Shown here piece by piece: positions 1 through 9,064 of a DNA stretch of 34,552 nt. The notes under the pieces are model-generated. The model saw only the letters and a program-made list of their open reading frames with translations, searched no databases and was not told the origin of the DNA. Source of the stretch: Beijerinckiaceae bacterium (lineage in GTDB: Bacteria; Pseudomonadota; Alphaproteobacteria; Rhizobiales; Beijerinckiaceae). The position numbers were made by a program, and so were the translations under genes. Within the stretch, counting starts at the first letter, position 1. Every line of letters starts with the position of its first letter. Where the stretch lies: the NCBI GenBank assembly GCA_947454485.1, contig CANGJJ010000017.1, forward strand, positions 1 through 34,552, given 5' to 3'.

Positions 1-1
1 G

Positions 2-1045
2 GACGCGGTATTTGCTTCGTATTTGGTGCGCTTGAAAATTAAGAGTCAATTTGACCCGAGATATATTGCCTATTGGCTTAAGGCGCCTGAGTTTCGAAAC
101 TATCTTGCTGGTGTATTGGGTGATAAATCGGCGCAACCCAACGCCAGCGCATCAACTATGACTAATTCGCCGATCAAACTGCCATCCAGCAGGTCTTATC
201 AGCGAAGTGTTTCTGATGTCCTCGGTGCCCTCGACGACAAGATCGAGCTCAATCGTCAGATGAATGAGACTCTGGAGCAGATGGCGCGGGCGATTTTTCG
301 GGATTGGTTCGTCGATTTCGGCCCCACCCGCACCAAAATGGCCATGCGCGGCGAAGACCCACAAAAAGAAGGCATCACCCCCAAACCCTACCTCGCCCCA
401 GACCTGTGGTCTTTGTTTCCTGATCGCTTGGATGAGGAGGGGAAGCCGGAGGGGTGGGAGATGGTGCCGCTCGACACAATTGCAGAGTTTTTAAATGGGC
501 TAGCTCTTCAGAAATATCCTCCGAATGAGTCCGGCTCGCTACCTGTTTTAAAGATCAGCCAGCTGCGCGCAGGTAGCTGCGATGGTGCAGATCTCGCCGC
601 GGCTGATTTGCCAGAACAATATGTTATCCAAGATGGCGACCATATTTTCTCTTGGTCGGGTAGTTTGATGCATCGAATCTGGGCGGGCGGAAAATCTGTT
701 TTGAACCAGCACTTGTTTAAAGTCTCACCAATTCGTGTGCCGCAGTGGTACTCATATTTTGCGGTCGACCAGCATCTTCCAGCTTTTCAAACGATTGCCG
801 CGTCGAAGGCAACTACAATGGGGCATATCCAGCGGCATCATCTGTCTCAAGCAGCAGTGACTTTCGCTCCGGCATCCGTGATGAGCGCGGCAGATCTTCT
901 CGCGCGGCCGTTATTCACAAAGATGCTAAACTGCCACCTAGAATCCCGCACCCTCGCAGAGACCCGCGATCTCCTTCTGCCCAAACTCATGTCAGGTGAA
1001 GTGCGTGTGAAAGAGGCGGAGAAAAAGATGCAAGAGCTTCTCTAG
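2..1045 (+). CDS. hsdS: Type I restriction-modification specificity subunit HsdS, 5' end cut off by the window
   Basis: This is the DNA-recognition subunit of a type I restriction-modification enzyme; it joins HsdM and HsdR and sets the bipartite target sequence. The reading frame is open to the left edge, so 347 C-terminal residues are visible and the true start lies outside. What remains is the end of the first target-recognition domain, then a central conserved helix region with the ALDDKIELNRQMNETLE motif and the usual RDWFVDFGPTR linker. A complete second recognition domain starts near GWEMVPL, and the protein ends with the second conserved helix region (LPKLMSGEVRVKEAE). This half-repeat layout is typical of the family. 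The downstream gene starts 52 bases later on the same strand, and hsdR follows. The hsdM gene should lie just upstream of the window. The target sequence cannot be predicted from this. Confidence 0.93.
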   Translation, partial: DAVFASYLVRLKIKSQFDPRYIAYWLKAPEFRNYLAGVLGDKSAQPNASASTMTNSPIKLPSSRSYQRSVSDVLGALDDKIELNRQMNETLEQMARAIFRDWFVDFGPTRTKMAMRGEDPQKEGITPKPYLAPDLWSLFPDRLDEEGKPEGWEMVPLDTIAEFLNGLALQKYPPNESGSLPVLKISQLRAGSCDGADLAAADLPEQYVIQDGDHIFSWSGSLMHRIWAGGKSVLNQHLFKVSPIRVPQWYSYFAVDQHLPAFQTIAASKATTMGHIQRHHLSQAAVTFAPASVMSAADLLARPLFTKMLNCHLESRTLAETRDLLLPKLMSGEVRVKEAEKKMQELL

Positions 1046-1097
1046 ACTCTAAGTAAGAAAAATATCAGCTTATGCATGAGGCCACAGGAGGGTGACA

Positions 1098-2666
1098 ATG
1101 AGTGTCTTTCGCGATGCTTTACGACCGCTCGCTGCGGGCTTCGTCCGAGAATACAACGTGCTTCATTTGGCCGCCGATTTGGAGGATGATGATCGTAATT
1201 TTAAAAGGGCCATTCATCAAATTCTGTATTGGGCGCGTCGCCGTCATGGCGGGTCTTTTCCTCCCGAGGCCATGGATGGGCAAACCTTCGAGTCCTTGAA
1301 CGCAGGACGAAATAGCTCAGCAATCAGATTGACCTTGCCAGAAGTCGATGCGTGGGCAATTAGACAAGAAGATCCTGACAAAAACGTGCCAGGAAGACTT
1401 TGGGCTATTGAAGCGGTGGTTTGGCGGTCGTCTTTAGGGGCGAAGGTGGCCGCTCGATTGATGTGCAGCAGTGCAGAAGTTGGTTTTGTACCGCCGGTCG
1501 CAACACCGGGATTCGTTCGCCAGCTGACAGATGCTGTAGGAATTTTCAGCAATGGATTTAGGTTATCTGAACAACCCCGTCGTGTTTTGGTTCAAGATGA
1601 TTTTGAAGACTTTTTAGACCTCATCAACGATCCAAAGCGTCGTTTACCGGTCATCGCGTTTTCCTTGAACAAAAGCGTTACATCGAATTTAGAAAATATG
1701 GCGAGCACACTCGCTGGAATGATTTGCGGCTTAGCATTTGTGTTTATTTTGAGTGAAGATGCTAGCTGGGAGCTAACTAAAAGGATTGGTAAGCGGCTCT
1801 CCGTATTCGACGGCGCGGTCAGAGTCTATATGCCAGGCTTTGATGAAACGGATGACCCCTACGCGCATCCTCTACAGCTTTCTCAGAATCTTCATCCAGA
1901 GAACTTGTGCACTCAGATTGCGCAGTTCAGCATTCAAAGCGTTCGGCTAGGTAGGGATATCCTTCCCTTTTCTCAGCTAAGAAGTGATTATCTCAAAGCA
2001 CGGCAGAGCCAAGCACAAAGCAGTGGTGCAAATTCCGACGTCCAGCTTCAAATCGCACTTCGGAGAATTGATTCATTAGAGAAAGAAGTAAAAGAGGCAA
2101 AAGATCTCGAAGTATATGCTCTTGATGAAGCGACTAGAGTAGGACATGAAAAAGAGGAGGCAAAGGAAGCGGAAAGGAAAGCGCGTGTTTATGCGCAGTA
2201 TCTTCTGCAGCTTTTAAGCGACCGAGGTGAACTTCCCGACACTAACATCGCGCCTCCTGAGACTTGGTCTGACTTTGCAGATTGGTGCGAAAGCCATTTT
2301 ATAGGTCGAGTCGTATTGACCGGTTCTGCTCGCAGAGGTTGCCGTAAGGCGAATTTCAGCGATGTTCGTCTCGCGGCAAAGTGCATCGTTTGGCTCGCGA
2401 CCGAGTGTAGGAAGCGATTCATGGAAGGCGGTGGATCTGTCCGAGATGAGCAAATTGAAAACGGAATCAGGAATACTGCCTGTGGAGGCGACGAATATTT
2501 TTTTCAATGGCAAGATCGAAAGCTCTGCGCCAGCTGGCACGTAAAGAACGGTGGAAATACGCGGGATCCTCGCCTCTGCCTTCGTATTTATTACGCTTGG
2601 GATGAAGAAACTCAGCAGATTATTATTTCGGACATGCCTTCGCACATAACAACGGATGCGACCTGA
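1098..2666 (+). CDS. Unrecognised 522-residue protein inside the type I restriction operon
   Basis: I do not recognise a named function. The ATG at 1098 is preferred over an in-frame GTG at 1092 because GGAGG at 1087-1091 sits six bases before it. The protein is soluble, with no signal peptide or membrane segment. Visible parts are an N-terminal region rich in acidic and basic residues (1-60), a central alpha/beta-looking region (about 160-260) with a conserved-looking [17 protein letters not shown] stretch (232-248), and a charged, heptad-like coiled coil (about 318-372). A C-terminal module (about 390-520) has paired Cys/His/Trp residues and ends in [12 protein letters not shown] (496-507) followed by MPSHI. 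The last segment recalls the end of other defence-island hypothetical proteins, but this is from memory. Its stop overlaps the hsdR start by one base (TGATG), so the two are translationally coupled. An accessory or additional effector role in the restriction system is inferred from position only. Confidence 0.85.
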   Translation: MSVFRDALRPLAAGFVREYNVLHLAADLEDDDRNFKRAIHQILYWARRRHGGSFPPEAMDGQTFESLNAGRNSSAIRLTLPEVDAWAIRQEDPDKNVPGRLWAIEAVVWRSSLGAKVAARLMCSSAEVGFVPPVATPGFVRQLTDAVGIFSNGFRLSEQPRRVLVQDDFEDFLDLINDPKRRLPVIAFSLNKSVTSNLENMASTLAGMICGLAFVFILSEDASWELTKRIGKRLSVFDGAVRVYMPGFDETDDPYAHPLQLSQNLHPENLCTQIAQFSIQSVRLGRDILPFSQLRSDYLKARQSQAQSSGANSDVQLQIALRRIDSLEKEVKEAKDLEVYALDEATRVGHEKEEAKEAERKARVYAQYLLQLLSDRGELPDTNIAPPETWSDFADWCESHFIGRVVLTGSARRGCRKANFSDVRLAAKCIVWLATECRKRFMEGGGSVRDEQIENGIRNTACGGDEYFFQWQDRKLCASWHVKNGGNTRDPRLCLRIYYAWDEETQQIIISDMPSHITTDAT

Positions 2667-5600
2667 TGCCCTTCCTCTCAGAAGCCGAACTTGAGAGCGT
2701 TGTCTTAAGCCAGCTAAAGGCTCTGGGTTATCCGGTCGTGTCAGATGCGGTGATTGGGCCGGATGGCTCCAGCCCTGAGCGTGACTCTTATGGCGACGTG
2801 ATTTTGGTCGGGCGATTGAAGGGGGCAATTGATCGCCTCAATCCCCATATTCCAGCCGGCGCGCGTGAGGATGCTCTGCGCAAAATTCTTGGCAATGAGC
2901 TCCCTAATCTCACCGAAGAAAATCGTCGTCTCCATGCTTTGATGGTTCAGGGTGTGACGGTTGAATTTTCGCGAGAGGACGGCACGATTGCGGGTGATCA
3001 GGTCAGGCTGGTTGATTTTGACAATCTCCAAAATGACTGGCTGGTGAGTGACCAGTTCACCGTCATTGAAGGAGGCGTGAACCGCCGCGCGGATGTCGTG
3101 CTATTCCTCAACGGTCTGCCCGTTGGGGTGATTGAGCTCAAAGCGCCCGGCAGTGAAAATGCCACGCTGAGTAATGCGCATAGCCAGCTGCAGACCTATA
3201 AAACCGAGATTAAGTCGCTGTTTCGCACCAACGCGATCCTTGTGATCTCCGATGGTATTGCGGCGCGGATTGGATCCCTCACCGCCGATCATGAGCGTTT
3301 CATGCCATGGCGCACGACTGATGGACAGATCATCGCACCGAAAGGCCAGCCTGAACTGACGATCTTGCTTGAGGGCGTCTTTGAGCAGACGCGGTTCTTG
3401 GAGTTGATGAAGGATTTTACAGTCTTTGGCGATACAGGCTCTGAACTCGCCAAGATCCTTGCCGGCTATCACCAGTTTCATGCTGTGAAGCGCGCTGTTG
3501 CATCCACCTTGCGCGCGCTTGCCCTCAATGCAGGACAAGAAGCAGGTCTTTATGGCGGTTTGCGGGAAGACCCCGCAGGTTTTGGCTTGCCGGGTGTTGC
3601 CAGCCATCCCAAAGGAGACAAGCGCATTGGCGTGATTTGGCATACCCAAGGGTCAGGCAAAAGTCTCTTGATGGCCTTTTATGCAGGCCAGCTTGTGCGC
3701 CGCCCGGAGCTGCAAAACCCAACCATTGTCGTGCTGACCGACCGCAATGATCTGGATGAGCAGCTCTTCAAAACTTTCGCCATGTGTCGCGACTTGATCG
3801 GACAAACGCCTGTCCGGGCAGAGAGCCGCGCTGATTTGCAAAAGCAGCTGCAGCGTGCATCCGGGGGTGTTGTTTTCACCACCATTCAGAAGTTTTCGCC
3901 AGAGACGGGACAGTATGATTATCCGCTGTTATCCGACCGCGCCAATGTGGTTGTGATCGCCGATGAGGCGCATCGTAGCCAATATGGATTGGGTGCGAAG
4001 TTTAACCAGGCGAGTGGTGATAAAGGCTATGGTTTCGCCAAATATGTTCGCGATGCATTGCCGAATGCCTCATTCATTGGCTTTACTGGAACGCCGATTG
4101 AAAATGGTGATGTGAATACGCCGGCGGTCTTTGGCGACTATATCGATATCTATGACATCAGTCGCGCGGTTGAGGATGGCGCTACAGTTCCGATCTATTA
4201 TGAGAGCCGTTTGGCGCGTATTGAACTCGCCGATGAAGAGAAGCCAAAGCTCGATGATGAGATGGAAGAGCTGACGGAGCATGATGAGCAAAGCGAGCAG
4301 GAACGCATCAAACGGAAATGGGCGACGATTGAAGCTCTTGTGGGTTCAAAAAACCGCTTAAAGCTGATTGCGGCCGATATTGTCACGCATTTTGAAAATC
4401 GATCGAGTGGTCTCGATGGTAAGGGCATGACCGTATGTATGAGCCGCCGCATCTGCGTTGCGCTCTACAACGAGATCATTACCTTACGCCCGCAGTGGCA
4501 TAGTGACCACGATCACGAAGGCGTCGTAAAAGTGGTCATGACGGGATCTGCCTCTGATCCGCCAGAGTGGCAGCAGCATATTCGGTCTCAAGCACGGCGC
4601 GAAGATCTCGCGAAACGCGCAAAGAAAGCTGACGATCCACTGAAGCTTGTGATCGTACGCGATATGTGGCTAACCGGCTTTGACGCGCCCTCCATGCATA
4701 CGATGTATGTTGACAAGCCTATGCGCGGCCATGGTTTGATGCAGGCGATTGCACGCGTCAACCGTGTCTTCCGGGATAAGCCTGCAGGCTTGATTGTAGA
4801 TTATATCGGCATTGCGCAAAGTTTGAAAAATGCACTGGGGCAGTATTCAGCATCAGATCAACGTCAGACAGGAATTGATGAAGCTCAAGCAGTCGCGCAA
4901 CTGCTTGAACGTTATGACGTCGTCAAATCCATGTTTCATGGCTTTGATTACCTGCGGGGCGTGAATGGCCCGCCACACGAAAGGCTAGTGGTCCTCGCAG
5001 GGGCCATGGATTGGATCCTGACGCTCCAGCAAGAGGCAGCGGCTCGTGAGGCAAAGGAGGACGACAAGAAGAAGCAGCATCGCCGCTATCAGGACGCTGT
5101 TTTGGCGCTGTCCAAAGCCTTCGCATTAGCGTCTGCCAGCGACGATGCACGGCGTTTGCGTGATGAGATTGCCTTTTTTCAGGCCGTGCGAGCAGCCCTC
5201 ACAAAGAGCGTGACGTCAGGCGGCAATCGCGGTGCGGGTAAGGACTTCGCAATCCAGCAGCTGCTAGATCGAGCCGTTCTTTCCACCGAGATTGTCGATA
5301 TTCTGGGTGCTGCAGGACTGGCGACGCCTGACATCTCCATCATGTCGGATGAATTCCTCGGAGAGATCCAACAGCTGCAGAAAAAGAATCTCGCCATTGA
5401 GGCTTTGAAGAAGTTGTTGAATGGCGAAGTTACGTCTCGCTTGCGCACCAATATTGTGGAGTCTCGGCGTTTCTCCGAGCGGTTGGAAGGCGCTATCGCG
5501 CGTTACCATACGAATGCGATTAGTACTGTGGAGGTGCTGCAAGAACTGATCGATCTTGCAAAAGAGATTCGCGCCGCGAAGAGCCGGGGAGAAGAAGAGG

Positions 5601-5881
5601 GGCTGTCACAAGATGAGATCGCCTTCTATGATGCCTTGGCAGATAATGAGAGCGCGGTACAGGTGATGGGCAATGATGCGCTCAAGGTCATCGCGCACGA
5701 ATTGCTCGTCTCCCTCCAGAACAATGCAACAGTTGACTGGTCACATAGGCAGAGTGCACGCGCAAGCATGCGCCGCCTCGTGAAGCGTATTTTGCGGAAG
5801 TATGGATATCCGCCCGATCTTGAGGAGGGAGCGGTAATTACGGTGATAAGCCAAGCCGAGACGCTGGCAAGTCGATGGTAG
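2666..5881 (+). CDS. hsdR: Type I restriction enzyme R subunit (ATP-dependent translocase/endonuclease)
   Basis: HsdR gives the type I enzyme its DNA translocation and cleavage. The 1071-residue length is usual for the family. The N-terminal nuclease domain has the PD-(D/E)xK pattern: Asp143 in RADVV, then Glu157 and Lys159 in GVIELKAPG. The superfamily 2 motor follows, with the Walker A segment HTQGSGKS (326-333), DEAH (433-436), motif III TGTP (474-477), motif V around TGFDAPS (about 670) and motif [10 protein letters not shown] (693-700). The C-terminal third is helical and presumably docks onto HsdM/HsdS. All catalytic motifs look intact, so the enzyme should be active if hsdM is present. 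The start ATG overlaps the previous stop by one base. The stop is 14 bases before the next gene. Confidence 0.97.
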   Translation: MPFLSEAELESVVLSQLKALGYPVVSDAVIGPDGSSPERDSYGDVILVGRLKGAIDRLNPHIPAGAREDALRKILGNELPNLTEENRRLHALMVQGVTVEFSREDGTIAGDQVRLVDFDNLQNDWLVSDQFTVIEGGVNRRADVVLFLNGLPVGVIELKAPGSENATLSNAHSQLQTYKTEIKSLFRTNAILVISDGIAARIGSLTADHERFMPWRTTDGQIIAPKGQPELTILLEGVFEQTRFLELMKDFTVFGDTGSELAKILAGYHQFHAVKRAVASTLRALALNAGQEAGLYGGLREDPAGFGLPGVASHPKGDKRIGVIWHTQGSGKSLLMAFYAGQLVRRPELQNPTIVVLTDRNDLDEQLFKTFAMCRDLIGQTPVRAESRADLQKQLQRASGGVVFTTIQKFSPETGQYDYPLLSDRANVVVIADEAHRSQYGLGAKFNQASGDKGYGFAKYVRDALPNASFIGFTGTPIENGDVNTPAVFGDYIDIYDISRAVEDGATVPIYYESRLARIELADEEKPKLDDEMEELTEHDEQSEQERIKRKWATIEALVGSKNRLKLIAADIVTHFENRSSGLDGKGMTVCMSRRICVALYNEIITLRPQWHSDHDHEGVVKVVMTGSASDPPEWQQHIRSQARREDLAKRAKKADDPLKLVIVRDMWLTGFDAPSMHTMYVDKPMRGHGLMQAIARVNRVFRDKPAGLIVDYIGIAQSLKNALGQYSASDQRQTGIDEAQAVAQLLERYDVVKSMFHGFDYLRGVNGPPHERLVVLAGAMDWILTLQQEAAAREAKEDDKKKQHRRYQDAVLALSKAFALASASDDARRLRDEIAFFQAVRAALTKSVTSGGNRGAGKDFAIQQLLDRAVLSTEIVDILGAAGLATPDISIMSDEFLGEIQQLQKKNLAIEALKKLLNGEVTSRLRTNIVESRRFSERLEGAIARYHTNAISTVEVLQELIDLAKEIRAAKSRGEEEGLSQDEIAFYDALADNESAVQVMGNDALKVIAHELLVSLQNNATVDWSHRQSARASMRRLVKRILRKYGYPPDLEEGAVITVISQAETLASRW

Positions 5882-5895
5882 GAGGCGATGGTATT

Positions 5896-6384
5896 ATGAG
5901 CATAGTGGCTAAAATACCCTCCATGAGCGATGGCGAGCTATTTAATCTTTATCAAAACTGCGTCCAACGCGTAATTGGTGACCACTTACAAAAAACCGAA
6001 GCGCTTGAAATTTTGAAAGCAGTTAATGCACAATGGAGAGTGCGCCTCGAGGGCGCGAAGTCAGGCGACTATAAAGCTGAATCGCCCGAAAAGGGCGTAC
6101 TCGCCACTGTTGGCTACAAAGTAGGAAACTTTGGAGAGAAGCAGCTTATACGACGGAAGCTTCTCGACTTCGTTATGCAGGACGATATTCCCTTTTGTGG
6201 CTCGCCGGCTCACATGCATGAATGGGGAGTGCCACTGTCGGTCCAGCGCTATAGGAAATTACACAGGGTGTTGGCGTCTTTCCGTACGGGGGCTGAGAAC
6301 AAACCCCATCTTGAGAAAGCGTGGCGTGAGTGGGTTGAAGATATTCAATACATAGAGCATTCTTGGAAAGTTAAAGTCAGATGA
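5896..6384 (+). CDS. Small hypothetical protein (162 residues) at the end of the restriction operon
   Basis: I cannot assign a function. An in-frame ATG at 5875 lies inside hsdR, but the ATG at 5896 is preferred because GGAGG at 5881-5885 stands ten bases before it. The protein is mostly helical, soluble and basic. Its C-terminal half has the pattern GSPAHMHEWGVPLSVQRYRKLH, which recalls a widespread family of about 150-residue hypothetical proteins that carry an SP-x-YM-x-EWG-x-P block followed by an R-x-x-KL helix and sit near mobile or restriction genes. That comparison is from memory. It follows hsdR after 14 bases on the same strand and is very likely cotranscribed. A DNA-binding or regulatory role would fit its size and charge, but nothing visible proves it. 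Confidence 0.75.
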   Translation: MSIVAKIPSMSDGELFNLYQNCVQRVIGDHLQKTEALEILKAVNAQWRVRLEGAKSGDYKAESPEKGVLATVGYKVGNFGEKQLIRRKLLDFVMQDDIPFCGSPAHMHEWGVPLSVQRYRKLHRVLASFRTGAENKPHLEKAWREWVEDIQYIEHSWKVKVR

Positions 6385-6848
6385 TTAACTGGGCGCGCTG
6401 TTCTTGCAGGTCATCGCCCTCGCGATGGCCTTGCATATTTCTTCTCAATTAACGCCAAGGCTGCATTACTGATGGCTGCCATGGTCAATGCGAGCAAGAT
6501 GCCGCAGTCCGCAGGTGGTCGTCACGAATATGGACGGCGGGGGGGCTTGCGAACTCATGTATCTGATTGCTACCACGGGATGCAGAGCGGCTTTTGATCC
6601 GCTGTTCGGTAACAAGGCTGCGCTATTTCATGGAAGGAAATTCGAATGGATTGGGAGTGGGAATTCTGATGCGGAATTCGTTGAGCGGGTGCGGGAGGCG
6701 GAGGAAAAAACCTTTAGACCTTAAAGCCCCCGTTTTCGCCCGCACCTTGTCGTAGGCAACTGTAACTTAACCACTATTGCACCCCGTCACCGCCCACCAT
6801 TATTAAGTTTTATCGCGCGCAGTTATTTCTTTCACGGATTGGGGCTTG
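6385..6848. other. Gene-poor stretch after the restriction operon, possibly decayed coding DNA
   Basis: No convincing gene covers these 464 bases. One plus-strand frame reads through about 6410-6515 with protein-like composition (a segment reading AYFFSINAKAALLMAAM), but it has no good start and runs into a stop. A second plus-strand frame continues with protein-like text to 6724. The switch of frame suggests a disrupted gene rather than a clean spacer. The last 120 bases are A/T-richer and presumably contain the promoter of the gene at 6849; I see no convincing -35/-10 pair. No terminator hairpin is evident after 6384. Confidence 0.4.
6530..6724 (+). pseudogene. Possible small open frame or gene remnant (64 residues)
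   Basis: The frame begins with ATG at 6530 (an upstream in-frame ATG at 6488 has no ribosome-binding site) and ends at 6724. The product has an acidic, helical C-terminus and no domain I recognise. Protein-like text in another plus-strand frame immediately upstream hints that this is the 3' part of a frameshifted gene. It could equally be chance. Confidence 0.2.
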
Positions 6849-7463
6849 ATGGCGCTGCAGATTGTTTATGTTTTGACGAATCCCGCGATGCCGGGCTTCG
6901 TGAAGATCGGCAAGACTTTGATGGAAGACGTCAGCCAGCGACTTGCTCAACTTTATACGACTGGCGTCCCATTTCCCTTTGAGCTGGCATTTGCCTGCAA
7001 GGTGCCCAATGCAGACGAAGTTGAGCGCGCATTGCACCGCGCCTTCGCTCCCAATCGCGTCAATACAAAGCGCGAATTTTTCAATATTGAGCCGGATCAA
7101 GCCATTTCGATCTTGAAGCTGCTGCATGTTGAGGACGCAACAGCTGAGATTGAAAGCCTCCAGATTGGCATCCCGGCCGAGGAGGTCGAAGCAGGCAAGC
7201 AATACAAGGCTCGTCGCCCTAATCTCAATTTCAAGGAGATGGGAGTTCCCATCGGTTCTGTCCTGCAGTTCACCGGAGGAGATGCAAGTGTCGTCGTGAG
7301 CGGCGAGCGAAAGGTCAAGCTCGCCGACGATGAGTTATCGTTGACAGCGGCGACTAGGCGGCTGCTATCGCTCGACTACAGCGTCGCGCCATCTCCTTAC
7401 TGGACCTTTGAAGGCAAGTCTCTCAGTGTGATTTACGAGCAGACCTACGGTGATTTTGGCTAA
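6849..7463 (+). CDS. GIY-YIG (T5orf172/MUG113-type) nuclease-like protein with RAMA-like C-terminus
   Basis: The N-terminal about 90 residues match the GIY-YIG superfamily branch seen in T5orf172 and MUG113 proteins. The first motif is VYVL (6-9) and the second is FVKIGKT (17-23). An Arg in QRLAQL (31) and a Glu in DEVERALH (59) stand where the catalytic residues of the fold are expected. The C-terminal part (about 130-200) has the GSVLQFTGG start, a basic strand, the SLTAATRRLLSL helix and a final PYWTFEGKSLS block. This resembles the RAMA/DUF4357-type domain often attached to restriction enzymes and adenine methylases. The ATG at 6849 is chosen over the TTG just before it. The ribosome-binding site is weak. 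It ends nine bases from the convergent amidohydrolase gene. A DNA-cleaving or DNA-modification-sensing role in defence is plausible; the cellular role is unknown. Confidence 0.82.
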   Translation: MALQIVYVLTNPAMPGFVKIGKTLMEDVSQRLAQLYTTGVPFPFELAFACKVPNADEVERALHRAFAPNRVNTKREFFNIEPDQAISILKLLHVEDATAEIESLQIGIPAEEVEAGKQYKARRPNLNFKEMGVPIGSVLQFTGGDASVVVSGERKVKLADDELSLTAATRRLLSLDYSVAPSPYWTFEGKSLSVIYEQTYGDFG

Positions 7464-7472
7464 TCGCTCCCA

Positions 7473-8510
7473 TCACCCCAAAGTCGGAAACAACCGTCTC
7501 GCATTTCCATGCCAGATATCGGCGCTTTGTGCTGCGCTGAAGTTTCCTGCCTTCATGCCGGCTTGCACGGTCTTTGCGCTCCAGAAGGGGAAGTCGCTGC
7601 CGAAGACGATTTGTTTGGCGTCCACCATCTTGGTCAGCGCGGCCAGCTGCATCGGGCTCGTACCTTGGGCGAGGTCGTAATAGAGCTTACGAAACTCATG
7701 CATCGCGCCATGGGGGATGCGCGATTGCAGGCGTGGCTGGTTTTGAATGATATTGGTGATGCGCTCCGCGAGCATGGGGAGTGTTCCCCCGGCATGGGAG
7801 AAGATCCAGTTGATCTTCGGAAATTTGGCGAGCGCGCCGCTGAACATCAAGCTCACGATGGTGCGCGTTGTATCAAGCGGAAATTCGATCACCGAGGGCG
7901 ACACATCGGGAATGGGCGCCGTGCAACAGGCTGCGGATGTGGGATGCACATAGACGGTGGCCTGACGACGATTGAGTTCTTCCAGCACGGGCGTGAAAGC
8001 CGGATCGCCCAGCCATTTGTCATCATAATTGGTCATCAAGCCAAAACCATCGGCCTTCAATGTGTCGAGCGCATGTTGGATTTCGCGCAGGCTGCCCTCC
8101 GTATCTGGCAAAGGCAATGCGGCGAGGACGCCAAAGCGCGTTGGATGATCCTGCTTCACGCGCGCCATATAGTCATTGCAGCCGCGCGACAGGATGCGGC
8201 TCTTGGCGGCATCGCCAAACCATGTGCCGGGATTGGTGATGGAGAGCATGCTGATGCGCACGCCATTCTGATCCATATCATCAAGCGACTTTTGCGCGGT
8301 CCAGCCTGTCACAACCGAGCTGTTGCGATTGGTGGCAGCGATTTGCTCGCGCGCTTGCTCAAGCCAGATGGGCGGGCTGACATGATGATGCACATCAATC
8401 GCGCCCTCGCCATCAGCCGCCCAACATTGGCGACCAAGCGTTGCAGCGGCCGCGCAGCAGGCCATGCCCATAAAGGCACGGCGCGAGGGTGTGGTGATGC
8501 GCTTGGTCAT
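7473..8510 (-). CDS. Tat-exported amidohydrolase family 2 protein (ACMSD/decarboxylase type)
   Basis: This 345-residue protein belongs to the metal-dependent amidohydrolase branch that includes aminocarboxymuconate-semialdehyde decarboxylase and gamma-resorcylate decarboxylase (COG2159). The ATG at 8510 is chosen because GGGAG precedes it by six bases; a longer in-frame start at 8561 would put 17 residues before the signal. The N-terminus has a twin-arginine motif (SRRAFMG, residues 9-15), a hydrophobic stretch and an Ala-x-Ala site, so it is likely exported folded to the periplasm. Metal-site residues are visible: HHH at 41-43 (the H-x-H motif), His189 in VYVHP, His239 in IFSHAGG and Asp306 in FGSDFPF. 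It would hydrolyse or decarboxylate a small, possibly aromatic acid; the substrate is not visible. Decarboxylases of this family are usually cytoplasmic, so export is notable. Confidence 0.88.
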   Translation of the reverse strand: MTKRITTPSRRAFMGMACCAAAATLGRQCWAADGEGAIDVHHHVSPPIWLEQAREQIAATNRNSSVVTGWTAQKSLDDMDQNGVRISMLSITNPGTWFGDAAKSRILSRGCNDYMARVKQDHPTRFGVLAALPLPDTEGSLREIQHALDTLKADGFGLMTNYDDKWLGDPAFTPVLEELNRRQATVYVHPTSAACCTAPIPDVSPSVIEFPLDTTRTIVSLMFSGALAKFPKINWIFSHAGGTLPMLAERITNIIQNQPRLQSRIPHGAMHEFRKLYYDLAQGTSPMQLAALTKMVDAKQIVFGSDFPFWSAKTVQAGMKAGNFSAAQSADIWHGNARRLFPTLG

Positions 8511-8591
8511 GTTTCGCTCCCTGTTTTGAGGAACGATTGGCGTGCCACCTTTGATTGTCAAGCAGTCTCAGCGCGATGACGGGTAGCCGCG

Positions 8592-8996
8592 TCACAAACT
8601 CTCGCGCAGGCGGTTTGATTGGGCGATGGTCTGATCCACCATGCAATAGACGCGATTGACCTCGCCGCCAGGCGCATTGGGCAGTTCGGCTTCATAGCGG
8701 CACCATGCGTCGCGAAAGGCGAGCCATGCGCGCTGCGCTTTGGTGAGTGGATCTTTCATCTCAGGCGACAGGCGCTGCTGCACGGCCTTGTATTCCGTGT
8801 TGAGGATCTTGTCCTGACGTTGCAGCTCAGCCGTGTAGCAGGCGATCCACTGGCTGTTTTTCAAAGCACCAAGATCGACCGCGTCCATGCAGATGCGAAA
8901 TTGCGGCGTCTCTTGAATCTTGTCTGCCGCCATGACAGGCGCTGCGCCAGCGAGCATCAGCAGCGTGCCCGCCGCGATCATGCGAAAGTGAATCAC
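8592..8996 (-). CDS. LprI/DUF1311-like periplasmic protein
   Basis: The 134-residue product begins with a clear signal peptide (residues 1-23, cleavage after VMA). Its mature part matches the LprI (DUF1311) family by the motif pattern KAQRAWLAFRDAWC-x-YE and a later YCMVDQT block. Four cysteines (36, 53, 99, 118) could form two disulfides, as expected in the periplasm. Some family members inhibit lysozyme; for most the role is unknown. The start is a GTG at 8996 with GGGGGA seven bases before it; an ATG five codons further is the alternative. It lies upstream of the amidohydrolase on the same strand with an 81-base gap, so cotranscription is possible. Confidence 0.85.
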   Translation of the reverse strand: MIHFRMIAAGTLLMLAGAAPVMAADKIQETPQFRICMDAVDLGALKNSQWIACYTAELQRQDKILNTEYKAVQQRLSPEMKDPLTKAQRAWLAFRDAWCRYEAELPNAPGGEVNRVYCMVDQTIAQSNRLRESL

Positions 8997-9064
8997 TGTC
9001 GTCCCCCGATTTTCGAATCTGAGGGGAGGTTAGCGCAAAACGCGTCCCGCAGCAGCGTCGCCGC

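Noticed and set aside
7509-8579. A 356-codon plus-strand frame
   Set aside because: It lies opposite the amidohydrolase, whose motifs, Tat signal and ribosome-binding site are convincing.
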